A DNA stretch of 27,238 nucleotides from a virus. The DNA is taken from positions 1-27,238 of IMG/VR virus record IMGVR_UViG_3300042091_000690; one strand, written 5' to 3'. Under the pieces are notes generated by a model. It searched no databases, had not been told where the DNA came from, and saw nothing but the letters and a program-made list of their open reading frames with translations. How positions within the stretch are numbered: the first letter of the stretch is position 1; the number at the start of each line of letters is the position of its first letter. Below, in pieces: positions 8,091-15,158 of this stretch. A program made the position numbers and the translations under genes.

Positions 8091-8200
8091 TGCCGCGCAC
8101 ATGGCGGGGATTGATGTACACGCAGGACGGAGCGGTAAGCCTCGGGGCCGTGACGCGGGATGCCGGCGCGGGGCTTTGGCAGGTTTCTTGGCGATTGTGA
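8090..8200 (+). CDS. Possible 36-residue leader or small protein
   Basis: An ATG at 8090 overlaps the preceding TGA (ATGA) and opens a 36-codon frame ending at TGA 8198-8200. The product (starting MPRTWRGLMY) has no recognised motif. The 4-base overlap is the same arrangement used by true genes nearby, but the ribosome site is weak and the frame is short, so it may be chance. It would otherwise leave a gap of 152 bases with no gene. Confidence 0.25.
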   Translation: MPRTWRGLMYTQDGAVSLGAVTRDAGAGLWQVSWRL

Positions 8201-8242
8201 GCACGCGCTAGCCGGCAAGACAGTACCGATGGAACCGTTCTG

Positions 8243-8698
8243 ATGTTTAAGCTCGTCCACAACACCGAGCAGGTGGCCGCCAGGTTGCGCGGACGTGGCG
8301 CGGCCATGCGGGAATCGGTGCGCCAGTGCTTCATCCGCATCGCGCTTTGGCTCCAGCGGGACATTCAGACCAATGCTCTCGAAGGTCAAGCCTTAAAGCA
8401 TCGGTCCGGCAAGTTGATTGGAAGCATTCGGCAGTGGACAGAGTTTGGGGATCGGGAAGCCATCGCTATCGTCGAGGGTGGCGGCGGTGTGGCTCCGTAT
8501 GGCGAGATCCACGAGTTTGGCGGCACGTTCATGATCCCGGCGCACATGAGCACGAGCAGGCTGGGCAAGCCGTTTGAAGTGCGGGCGCATTCCGCAACCT
8601 TCCCCGAGCGGAGCTTCATGCGCTGGCGGCTGCGCGAAGGGGAGGGCATGTTCCTGGACTGGATCGAGCGGGCGGTGAGCGAGGGCATCCAAAAGTGA
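8243..8698 (+). CDS. Tail completion protein, HK97 gp10-like
   Basis: A 151-residue product. The pattern of an N-terminal helical region, then 'HRSGKLIGSIR', a PYGEIHEFGG turn, and FPERSFMRWRL near the C-terminus is characteristic of the HK97 gp10 / minor tail completion family, which closes the head-tail joint. Length is as expected for the family. It follows the connector and in most siphophages is followed directly by the tail terminator; here a glycosyltransferase and a methyltransferase intervene. The stop codon overlaps the GTG start of the glycosyltransferase. Confidence 0.85.
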   Translation: MFKLVHNTEQVAARLRGRGAAMRESVRQCFIRIALWLQRDIQTNALEGQALKHRSGKLIGSIRQWTEFGDREAIAIVEGGGGVAPYGEIHEFGGTFMIPAHMSTSRLGKPFEVRAHSATFPERSFMRWRLREGEGMFLDWIERAVSEGIQK

Positions 8699-9783
8699 AC
8701 GTCTTTCTGGTGACCAAACAGGCGACCGGCTGTTGCAAATGGCGTGGTTCGATCCCGGCGAAGTACTTGGCGAAGCGCGGACACGATGTCCGGTTCTTTA
8801 CGCCAGGCCAGCGCATCGATCAGACGCCGGACGTGGTGGTCTTTTTCCGGCTGGACGCCAAGGACTGCGAGGATGCGGTGCTTTGGTGCAAGAGCGAGGG
8901 AATTGCCATCGTCTACGATGTGGACGACGCGCTCGATCTCGTGCCGGCGGGGAACCCGAGCTACACGGCGGCGCGGGACAGAATGCCGCGGTATCGGTTC
9001 CTGCTGGAGCAAGCCGACGTAGTAACCACGACGACGCCGCAGATTGCAGAACACCTTCGAGCGTTGGCCGGCCGCGATCAAGTCCTGATCTTGCCGAACA
9101 GCGTGGACCCCGACGAATGGCCCATTGCGCCCAGATTGCCGGAGCGCAAGGAGCTGCGCGTCGGCTGGTCCGGCGGGGCGAGCCATTTCACCGATCTCGG
9201 AAACGTGTTGGCGGCGATTCGGGATGCGCAGCGGCGCCGCGGCTTTTCGTTCGCGATTCAGGGATTCTGCGAGGAGGCGAGCCTGGAGGAGATGTACGCC
9301 AAGCACGTCAGCCTATACGGCGATGAGTTCCGGCGCTCCGGCTTTGCTCACGAGATGATGTGGTTTATTCGGACGCTGAAGGAATCCGGGCTCGAGTACG
9401 AGTTCTATCCGACAGTTCCAACGGACCGACACGCGGCGCGCGTCCGGTCGCTCGATCTCGATATCGGAATCACGCCGCTGATGGCCAATCCGTTCAATCG
9501 GTGCAAGTCTGCCGTGAAATTCTACGAACTGGCGATGGTCGGGGCCGCCGTGCTGGCGTCGGACGTGGAGCCCTACAGCGATGAAGTTCCGGCGCTCGCC
9601 AGAAACAATCGACTGGCTTGGACGAATGCGCTCCTTGGCTTAATCGACGTGGACCGCACCCGGCTGGTGCGTGAGCAGCGCGATTGGGTTTTGCAGAACC
9701 GCAATATGGAGCGGAATGTCCAGTCCTGGGAGTTCGCCTATCGGCGGGCGATGGAAAGAGCACAGAAAAGGATCGCTGCTTGA
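8695..9783 (+). CDS. GT-B fold glycosyltransferase (group 1 / GT4-like)
   Basis: A 362-residue product from a GTG start that overlaps the previous stop (GTGA). It would transfer a sugar from a nucleotide-sugar donor to an acceptor not identifiable here. The layout is that of a two-domain GT-B enzyme: an N-terminal domain with 'YDVDDALDL' (residues ~74-82), LPNSVD near 133-138, the hinge and start of the donor domain at VGWSGGASH (156-164), and the C-terminal KFYELAMVGAAVLASD stretch (~275-290), where the Glu (278) is expected to bind the donor. No signal peptide or membrane helix is present, so it acts in the cytoplasm. Being co-translated with virion genes, a capsid or tail protein is a plausible acceptor. 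That is inference. Confidence 0.85.
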   Translation: MNVFLVTKQATGCCKWRGSIPAKYLAKRGHDVRFFTPGQRIDQTPDVVVFFRLDAKDCEDAVLWCKSEGIAIVYDVDDALDLVPAGNPSYTAARDRMPRYRFLLEQADVVTTTTPQIAEHLRALAGRDQVLILPNSVDPDEWPIAPRLPERKELRVGWSGGASHFTDLGNVLAAIRDAQRRRGFSFAIQGFCEEASLEEMYAKHVSLYGDEFRRSGFAHEMMWFIRTLKESGLEYEFYPTVPTDRHAARVRSLDLDIGITPLMANPFNRCKSAVKFYELAMVGAAVLASDVEPYSDEVPALARNNRLAWTNALLGLIDVDRTRLVREQRDWVLQNRNMERNVQSWEFAYRRAMERAQKRIAA

Positions 9784-10325
9784 CCAGGATCAACCTTGGC
9801 TGTAATCGCTGGAAGTTGGCCGGGTTCGTGAACCTCGATATCGACCCGGCGGTCCAACCGGATCAAGTCTGCGACGTGGCGCACCTACATTACGGCGATG
9901 AGACGGTGGATGAGATTTACGCCGGCCACATGCTGGAGCACTTCCATTTCAAGGACCGCGACGCCGTGTTGCAGGAATGGCGGCGGGTGCTGGTCCAGGG
10001 CGGTCGGATTACGGTAACGGTGCCGGATATCGAGAAAGGAATCGAGGAGCAGCGGCGCAGCGCTATCACTGAGGAGTGGCTCCAGCAGATCGCCTTCGGT
10101 TCGATAGACTACGGCGGCCACTGGCAAGTGTTCACGGCCAAGACGATCCTGGCGCTCATGGGAAGGCATTTCCAGGACGTGGACGAACTGGAGACCTGCC
10201 CTTACGTGGTGGCTGCCGTCCGCTGGCAGACCATCGTTACGGGTGTGAAGGGAGGCTTTCCCCAACCGGAGAAAGTCTCCGCCAACGCGCCGAGAAACCT
10301 GAATCCGTTGAAGTTCGATCTATGA
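9780..10325 (+). CDS. SAM-dependent methyltransferase (class I)
   Basis: A 181-residue product. The start is taken as TTG 9780, overlapping the glycosyltransferase stop (TTGA), because motif I follows at once: INLGCNR at residues 4-10, then VNLDID (17-22) with the acidic residue that binds the SAM ribose. A MLEHF motif (51-55) and a 'GGRITVTVPDI' strand (74-84) complete the pattern of small class I methyltransferases of the type often paired with glycosyltransferases in surface-sugar loci. The substrate could be the sugar placed by the neighbour enzyme or a virion protein. The C-terminus carries NLNPLKF, also found at the end of the frameshifted chaperone. There is no DNA-methylase NPPY or PC motif. 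Confidence 0.8.
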   Translation: MTRINLGCNRWKLAGFVNLDIDPAVQPDQVCDVAHLHYGDETVDEIYAGHMLEHFHFKDRDAVLQEWRRVLVQGGRITVTVPDIEKGIEEQRRSAITEEWLQQIAFGSIDYGGHWQVFTAKTILALMGRHFQDVDELETCPYVVAAVRWQTIVTGVKGGFPQPEKVSANAPRNLNPLKFDL

Positions 10326-10972
10326 GACCGCTGGGCACCTGCACCACCGACAGTACGGGCCTGATCGTTACGCTCACGCGTGGCCGATTCTTCGACCCAA
10401 GTTGGGCGACGCTTCCGTTTTGCATTGGTGGGAATGGCGTGGAAGCGAACGCCACGCTTCAATCCGTGCAATCCCAGCGGCAAGTCACGCTTACCGGGCC
10501 GATTGGGCCGTACTTGACGCCGGTGGCCTTCGCACCGACGCGGGAAACCATCTATCAGGCGTTCTACAACAAGATGACGGCCGGCGTGCCAGGCTTGAAG
10601 ACCACCAAACGAAGATCCCTGCTTTTCGGCGATCTTCCGCCGGAACAGCAACCGGCGCTGTTCATCGAAGAGGTCGGGCAGAACCCGGAGTCCAGCCAGC
10701 GCGGGCTGAAGTACAAGTGGGAACTCGATGTGGTGCTGGGTCTCTACGTCTTCAATAGCGACACAGACCAAGTTTTCCCTACCATGAATCCTATCCTCGA
10801 TTGGATTGAGGCGACGTTGCCCGGAGACGATCCACAGAGCCCCGGCGGCAATCCGCAGACGCTAGGCGGCCTGGTGTACTGGGTGCGGCTCACCGGCGAC
10901 GGCAAAGCGTATTCCGGCGCAAAGGGAGGCCAAGGGTTCGCCTACCTGCCCGCGCGCATAACCACGTTCTGA
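10322..10972 (+). CDS. Tail terminator protein with extra N-terminal beta domain
   Basis: A 216-residue product, ATG overlapping the previous stop (ATGA). From residue ~68 on it matches the tail-terminator pattern: a helix (TIYQAFYNKM), TTKRRSLLFGDLPPEQQPALF, KWELDVVLGLYVF, PILDWIEATLPGDD, 'TLGGLVYWVRL' and a final strand. Such proteins cap the tail tube and join it to the head. The first ~67 residues are an added beta module (LIVTLTRGRFFDPSW...CIGGNGV...SVQSQRQVTLTG) of a kind I recognise from phage tail-tip proteins. The position just ahead of the tail tube gene agrees. Confidence 0.8.
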   Translation: MRPLGTCTTDSTGLIVTLTRGRFFDPSWATLPFCIGGNGVEANATLQSVQSQRQVTLTGPIGPYLTPVAFAPTRETIYQAFYNKMTAGVPGLKTTKRRSLLFGDLPPEQQPALFIEEVGQNPESSQRGLKYKWELDVVLGLYVFNSDTDQVFPTMNPILDWIEATLPGDDPQSPGGNPQTLGGLVYWVRLTGDGKAYSGAKGGQGFAYLPARITTF

Positions 10973-11016
10973 AGAAAAATCAGCCGGCGCGTCCGGCAAA
11001 AAGGAGTTTTACAAAA

Positions 11017-11790
11017 ATGAGTGCTCCCATCACGCAGTTGGTACAGGGCGGCGCCGGAGACATGATCTGGGTTCCGAGCGGACCGTATGCAACCACGAGC
11101 GGCGCCACGCCGCGGCGCTTCGGCATCATGCAGGAGGTCTCGGTGGATTTTGCCGGGTCCATGAAGGAGTTGTATGGCAAGAAGCAAATCGCCATCAACA
11201 TCATGAACACCGAGCTGAAGATCACCGGCAAGGCCAAATCGGCCGAGTTCAAGGCGGATCTGCTCAACTTCTTCTTCGGAGTTGCGGCGCCAGTTACGGG
11301 AATGACGCGGCGCGTTGCTCTCGACGAGGCGGCTACGCCATCGAGCGGCACGTACACCGTGGCGCAGACCACGAAGTTCGCCGAAGACCTGGGCGTGTAC
11401 GATACGGTCACCGGCCTCTGGATGCCGGCCGTGACGGCCACGCCGCCGCTCGGTTCGTACATCCCCGGCGCAGCGGGCACGGGAACCTACACGTTCAACG
11501 GCAGCGACTCCAATCCGAAGTTGATAACGTATGCCTACACCGTGGCCGCTACCGGAGTCAACGTACCGTTGCTCAACATTCCGATGGGCAGCGGGCCGCG
11601 GTTTCAAGTCACGATCACCAACGCGCAGATCGACGGGCTGCAATGCACGGTGACCCTGAACAAGTGTGGAAGCACAAAACTCGGAATGGCGTGGAAGTAT
11701 AACGATTTCAACATCCCCGAGTTCGACTTCTTCGCGATGGACGACGGGAGCGGCGCCATCGGTTCCATCAATCTCGACCAGACCGACTAA
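11017..11790 (+). CDS. Major tail (tube) protein
   Basis: A 257-residue product with a strong AAAAAGGAG ribosome site, fitting high expression. The order of segments (RRFGIMQEVSVDF, SMKELYGKKQIAINI, LKITGKAKSAEF, then 'FNIPEFDFFAMDDGSGAIG' near the end) is typical of siphophage tail-tube subunits, in which a beta barrel stacks into hexameric rings. It lies between the tail terminator and the assembly chaperones, the standard place. Cys residues around 216-222 are noted but no disulphide claim is made. The gap after it holds a parS-like site and a terminator-like hairpin. Confidence 0.85.
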   Translation: MSAPITQLVQGGAGDMIWVPSGPYATTSGATPRRFGIMQEVSVDFAGSMKELYGKKQIAINIMNTELKITGKAKSAEFKADLLNFFFGVAAPVTGMTRRVALDEAATPSSGTYTVAQTTKFAEDLGVYDTVTGLWMPAVTATPPLGSYIPGAAGTGTYTFNGSDSNPKLITYAYTVAATGVNVPLLNIPMGSGPRFQVTITNAQIDGLQCTVTLNKCGSTKLGMAWKYNDFNIPEFDFFAMDDGSGAIGSINLDQTD

Positions 11791-11793
11791 GCC

Positions 11794-11809
11794 TGTTTCA
11801 CGTGAAACA
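11794..11809. promoter_or_regulatory. parS: Perfect parS-like ParB binding site
   Basis: The sequence TGTTTCACGTGAAACA is a perfect 16-bp palindrome and matches the well-known consensus of bacterial chromosomal parS (TGTTNCACGTGAAACA), at which ParB loads as a CTP-dependent clamp. It starts four bases after the stop codon of the tail tube gene. No parA or parB is visible in the window. Alternatively the palindrome works only as an RNA hairpin (6-bp stem, ACGT loop) ahead of the terminator-like element. Confidence 0.75.
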
Positions 11810-11812
11810 ACC

Positions 11813-11844
11813 GGAGCGGTCTCAACCGGGCCGCTCCCCATTTT
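11813..11844 (+). terminator. Terminator-like hairpin after the tail tube gene
   Basis: GGAGCGG and CCGCTCC form a perfect 7-bp stem with an 11-base loop, followed by CCA and TTTT. The T-run is short, so it is likely a leaky intrinsic terminator that lowers expression downstream of the abundant tail tube gene. The GGAGGA ribosome site of the chaperone gene begins right after the T-run. Confidence 0.55.
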
Positions 11845-11853
11845 GGAGGAGAT

Positions 11854-12237
11854 ATGGCACAGCAAACAGTGACCTTCGGCGGAAAAGTCTTCCGCCGCGG
11901 CAATTCGTATTTGGTGCTTCCCACGATCAGTTTTGGCGATGCGGAAGCCATGGCGGCCGATCTGGACAAGATCGAGGGGCGCGGGCCGGATGGAAAGTTG
12001 ACGGCGGCGGATCAGAAGGCGCTCATGTGGAAGGTGATTCTGGCTGCCGCGCGTCTGAACTACCCGGATATCACCATCGATCGGCTGAAGGGGCAGTTCA
12101 CCACACTGGGGATCTTCGACGCCTACAATGCCGCCACGGTCGGAGACACGGCCAACGAGGTCTACGAAGCGCCGGGGGAACTGGAGCCCGCGGCAAGTGG
12201 GTCGATGTCCCCTGGCGCGATATCCGCTGGAGCATAG
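11854..12237 (+). CDS. Tail assembly chaperone, short form (gpG-like)
   Basis: A 127-residue product with a GGAGGA ribosome site. It is mostly helical after a beta start (TVTFGGKVFRRGNSYLVLP) and ends with a Gly/Ala/Ser tail. Location between tail tube and tape measure genes, modest size, and an overlapping open frame in the -1 register point to the short member of a gpG/gpGT-type pair. These chaperones coat the tape measure protein during tail assembly and are absent from the mature particle. Assignment rests on position and frame arrangement more than on a sequence motif. Confidence 0.75.
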   Translation: MAQQTVTFGGKVFRRGNSYLVLPTISFGDAEAMAADLDKIEGRGPDGKLTAADQKALMWKVILAAARLNYPDITIDRLKGQFTTLGIFDAYNAATVGDTANEVYEAPGELEPAASGSMSPGAISAGA

Positions 12238-12560
12238 CGACCGCGACCGGCTGGACGCTCGACTACATTCGCCGCGGGCTTACGCTGCGCGATGTCAACG
12301 ATGCGCTGCTGTACTGGCGCGAGAACCCGCCAACGCATGAGGCCATCGGCACTGTGCTGCGCGGATTCTCCGGCGCTGCGCTTCCACCGCGCAAGCGTTC
12401 TTCCAAAGGCAAACCCGTGCGCGAATCCTCCTCAGAAACCGAGACCCGGCCCGCTTCCGTCGCCATGCTGGAGGCTTTTGGCTTTCAGATTGGCGGTCCC
12501 AAACCCAGTACCAACCTCAATCCTTTGAAGTTCCAACCAAAACACAAACGCCATGGCTGA
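11854..12560 (+). CDS. Tail assembly chaperone, long form made by -1 frameshift (gpGT-like)
   Basis: The frame at -1 relative to the 11854 gene stays open to 12560. Its part downstream of ~12178 has protein-like content: DVPWRDIRWSIA, then 'GWTLDYIRRGLTLRDVNDAL', LLYWRENPP, and a basic/Ser-rich linker ending in NLNPLKF. It has no good start codon or ribosome site of its own. A -1 slip at the G5 run (12174-12178) would join 108 residues of the short form to about 127 more, giving a ~235-residue product. The long form is expected to bridge the tape measure protein and the tail tube protein. The stop overlaps the tape measure start by 8 bases. Confidence 0.7.
12172..12180 (+). other. Candidate -1 slippery site in the chaperone gene
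   Basis: In the zero frame the codons are CCG GGG GAA. After a -1 slip the P-site GGG re-pairs with GGG and the next codon read is GGA, entering the downstream frame. It is about 57 bases before the zero-frame stop, the usual distance. It is not a perfect X XXY YYZ heptamer, so another slip position is possible. Confidence 0.45.
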
Positions 12561-15156
12561 TGAAGTTCGCGTACAAATCACCGGTACGGACGACGCGACT
12601 CCGGCTTTTCAGTCGGGCGCTGAAGCTGCGGACGTTTACAGCCAGAAGCTCACATCTCTCGGAGACGTGTTCGAATCTTTCAGCGCCCGGATAAACGACA
12701 ATGTAGCGGCGCAACAGGCTGCGGCGGCTGGCGGGAACAGTTTGGGGGCCTCGTTTGACAGCCTAGCTGATTCGCTTGCCAAGACGAACGCTGTAGCGAA
12801 GGAAACTGCGCCGGCTGTATCTGGCGTGGGAAACGAAGTTGCAAAAGCGAGCGAAAGCGCCGCAGGATTTGGCGATAAGATCGCCAATTTCATCGAGCAT
12901 CCCTTGCAGTCTGCCGGCGAGGCGGCTAAGGGATTCGTAACGGCTATCGGTCCAGTAGGCATCGTGTCTCTGGCGGCTGGCGCTGGGCTGATGGAACTCG
13001 GCAAGCAGGCTTTTGATCTGGTCAACGAGGAGGGCGCCGCTGCTCGTGGCACGCAGAACCTCGCCAACATGCTCAATCTCAGTTACGAGCAAACCAAGAA
13101 ACTCGGAGAGATGGCGCGCTTGGTAGACACTGACATCGGCAGTTTGGCGCGGGCGTCGTTCCGCCTTGCCGAAGCGTTGGATGATCCCACTGGAGCCGGC
13201 AAGAAAGAAGCCGACATTCTGCAAAAGATGGGGATCAGCGCCAAGGACTCTGGCGATGCTCTCTTGCAGGTTCTGCAAAAACTCGCCGAGATGCCAGACA
13301 AAACCAAACGCGTCGAAGAGGCGCATATTCTGCTTGGCCGCGCATCTTTCCAGTTGGAGCCACTGATCGAGAATTACGACCGCCTGAAGAAAGCCATCGA
13401 AGATATGGGCGGCGTGGTGTCCAAAGAGGGCGTTGAAAGCGTGATGGAGGCCCATGAAAAAATAACCCAACTCGGGATCGCCTGGGACCACCTGAAGGAG
13501 CAGATGGCCGCGAAGTTGAGCGGGGTTGTTGAGATTGCGGTCAAACTGGTGACCCCTACTCCCGGCGGAGGCGCGGAGGCGCTGGAAGATCAACTGACGC
13601 GCGCCAAGCAGCTCGTGGCGAGCATGGCTTCCGCTGGATACGCCACCGGAGGCGAGGACATCTTTGGGATCTCGGTTGAAGACGCCAAGGCTAAAGTGGC
13701 TGCGCTTGAGAAGCAAAAGGCAACGCAGGACGATGCTGCTGCGAAGGCCAAAGCTGTTACCGATGCGGCCATCTCCGGGGCCAAACAGTGGCAAGCCGCT
13801 AATGACAAAACCCTGGACGGGATGAAAGAGAAGTTGGAGACTGTCTCCGCGAAAGCCAAGACTCTAGCTGGCGAGCTTGGCAATACGATCAAGCCGCTGG
13901 CGACGGAGGACCGCGCGGCCACTCAGCGGGACTACAACGCGGCGGTGAAAGAGGAGGCCGCGCTGAAACTACAGATCAAGACTGCGGAGCGGGCTGCCAG
14001 CGGGGAGGATGCGAAGGAGGCGCAACGCCAGTTCCAGGAGCAGATGAAGCGGGAAGATGAAGAGGCGAAGCACTGGTGGCGTGACTACGACGAAAAGCGA
14101 AAGGCCATTGAAAAGCAGGGGGATGAGGCTGCGGAAGCGGCTCTCGCACAGATTCGAATCAATGAATTGATGGTGGCCGATCAAGCCAAGATTCTGAAAA
14201 AGAATCCGATGGACGAGATCGACAAGTGGAATCGGGAGGCGGCCGAAAAGACTGCGGACGCCAAAGCCAAAGCCGAAATATCCGCAGCCACCAGCGCCTA
14301 CGAGTTCGGCAAGGCGCAGGCAGAGCGTCGGTTGAAAGACCATCAGATCGACGCGGCGCAGGAGATCAAGATCCTGAAGGATCTGGAGACCGCCAAGTCT
14401 GAAGCGCAGCAAAAGGCCGCACAGGCGGAAGTCGGCGGAAGGATGGACGATGCCGGAGTGATTGAGGTCGAGGCCAAACTCGCCAAACTGCAAGCGGACT
14501 ACAAGCGCACGATGGCGGCATTGGACGAGGACGCCAAGAAAGCGCTCACGACGATGCAGGCAACGACAGTCGGAGCGATTAACAGTATAGGCAACGCGTT
14601 TGACCGCGGTTTCGCGCAGTGGGCTGGACACGGCAAGAGCTTCGGCAAAGCCATGGCCCAGTCGTTCCGCGAGATGGGCGCTTCGATGATGGAGAACGTC
14701 GAGAAGGCCACCGTCAAAATGCTTGAGCAGGCGGCAATTCAGAAAATGATTGGGAAAGAACAGGCTATGTCCCAGGCTTATCAGGCCGCCGCGAAGGCGT
14801 ACAATGCGATGGCCGGCATACCGTACGTTGGACCGATCCTGGGCGCCGCCGCCGCCGCAACGACTTTCGCCGCCGTCGCCGCTTTCGCTGGTTCTGCCGA
14901 GAAGGGCGCGCAGCTTCCTGCCACGGGCGGACCGTTCCCGATGCTCCTTCATAAGAAAGAGCGCGTTTTGACGGCTGAAGAAACCGCCGACTATAATGCG
15001 GGGACCAAACGCGGGGGCGACACGCACAACCACTACTACACCTACAACGCGGCGCAGGGTGAATCGCCGGGCTCCATCATGCAGAACAAGGCGGCGTTCC
15101 GGCAGATGGTGCGCGAGGCGGCGCGGGCTTGGATTCCGGCCGGGCAGGGAGCATAG
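12553..15156 (+). CDS. Tail tape measure protein
   Basis: An 867-residue product, the length ruler of the tail tube. It is largely helical, Ala/Lys/Glu/Gln-rich with long coiled-coil stretches (~residues 380-700). Two hydrophobic segments are visible: near 130-150 (IGPVGIVSLAAGAGLMELG) and near 750-790 (VGPILGAAAAATTFAAVAAFAG), typical of tape measure proteins that contact the host membrane. The C-terminal KGAQLPATGGPFPMLLHKKE phrase is also common in this group. With the rule of about 1.5 Angstrom per residue the tail would be near 130 nm. No muramidase or peptidase domain is seen. No Shine-Dalgarno sequence precedes the ATG, which overlaps the stop of the frameshifted chaperone. Confidence 0.9.
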   Translation: MADEVRVQITGTDDATPAFQSGAEAADVYSQKLTSLGDVFESFSARINDNVAAQQAAAAGGNSLGASFDSLADSLAKTNAVAKETAPAVSGVGNEVAKASESAAGFGDKIANFIEHPLQSAGEAAKGFVTAIGPVGIVSLAAGAGLMELGKQAFDLVNEEGAAARGTQNLANMLNLSYEQTKKLGEMARLVDTDIGSLARASFRLAEALDDPTGAGKKEADILQKMGISAKDSGDALLQVLQKLAEMPDKTKRVEEAHILLGRASFQLEPLIENYDRLKKAIEDMGGVVSKEGVESVMEAHEKITQLGIAWDHLKEQMAAKLSGVVEIAVKLVTPTPGGGAEALEDQLTRAKQLVASMASAGYATGGEDIFGISVEDAKAKVAALEKQKATQDDAAAKAKAVTDAAISGAKQWQAANDKTLDGMKEKLETVSAKAKTLAGELGNTIKPLATEDRAATQRDYNAAVKEEAALKLQIKTAERAASGEDAKEAQRQFQEQMKREDEEAKHWWRDYDEKRKAIEKQGDEAAEAALAQIRINELMVADQAKILKKNPMDEIDKWNREAAEKTADAKAKAEISAATSAYEFGKAQAERRLKDHQIDAAQEIKILKDLETAKSEAQQKAAQAEVGGRMDDAGVIEVEAKLAKLQADYKRTMAALDEDAKKALTTMQATTVGAINSIGNAFDRGFAQWAGHGKSFGKAMAQSFREMGASMMENVEKATVKMLEQAAIQKMIGKEQAMSQAYQAAAKAYNAMAGIPYVGPILGAAAAATTFAAVAAFAGSAEKGAQLPATGGPFPMLLHKKERVLTAEETADYNAGTKRGGDTHNHYYTYNAAQGESPGSIMQNKAAFRQMVREAARAWIPAGQGA

Positions 15157-15158
15157 CC

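Noticed and set aside
8386-9306. A 306-residue - strand frame across the tail completion and glycosyltransferase genes
   Set aside because: Arg/His/Pro-rich with no motif, covering two genes with clear family signatures.
11794-11844. The parS palindrome as only the first half of a double terminator
   Set aside because: It cannot be excluded, but it has no T-run of its own and the exact match to the ParB site over 16 bases is a better explanation; kept as an alternative in the feature entry.
10942-11865. A 307-residue - strand frame across the tail tube gene
   Set aside because: Antisense to the tail tube gene; no start signal and no motif.
11802-12177. Upstream part of the second chaperone frame as an independent gene
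   Set aside because: Arg/Gly/His-rich shadow content and no ribosome site; only the part after about 12178 looks like real protein.
13969-15033. A 354-residue - strand frame across the tape measure gene
   Set aside because: Complete overlap with a clear tape measure protein and no recognisable domain; a shadow frame.
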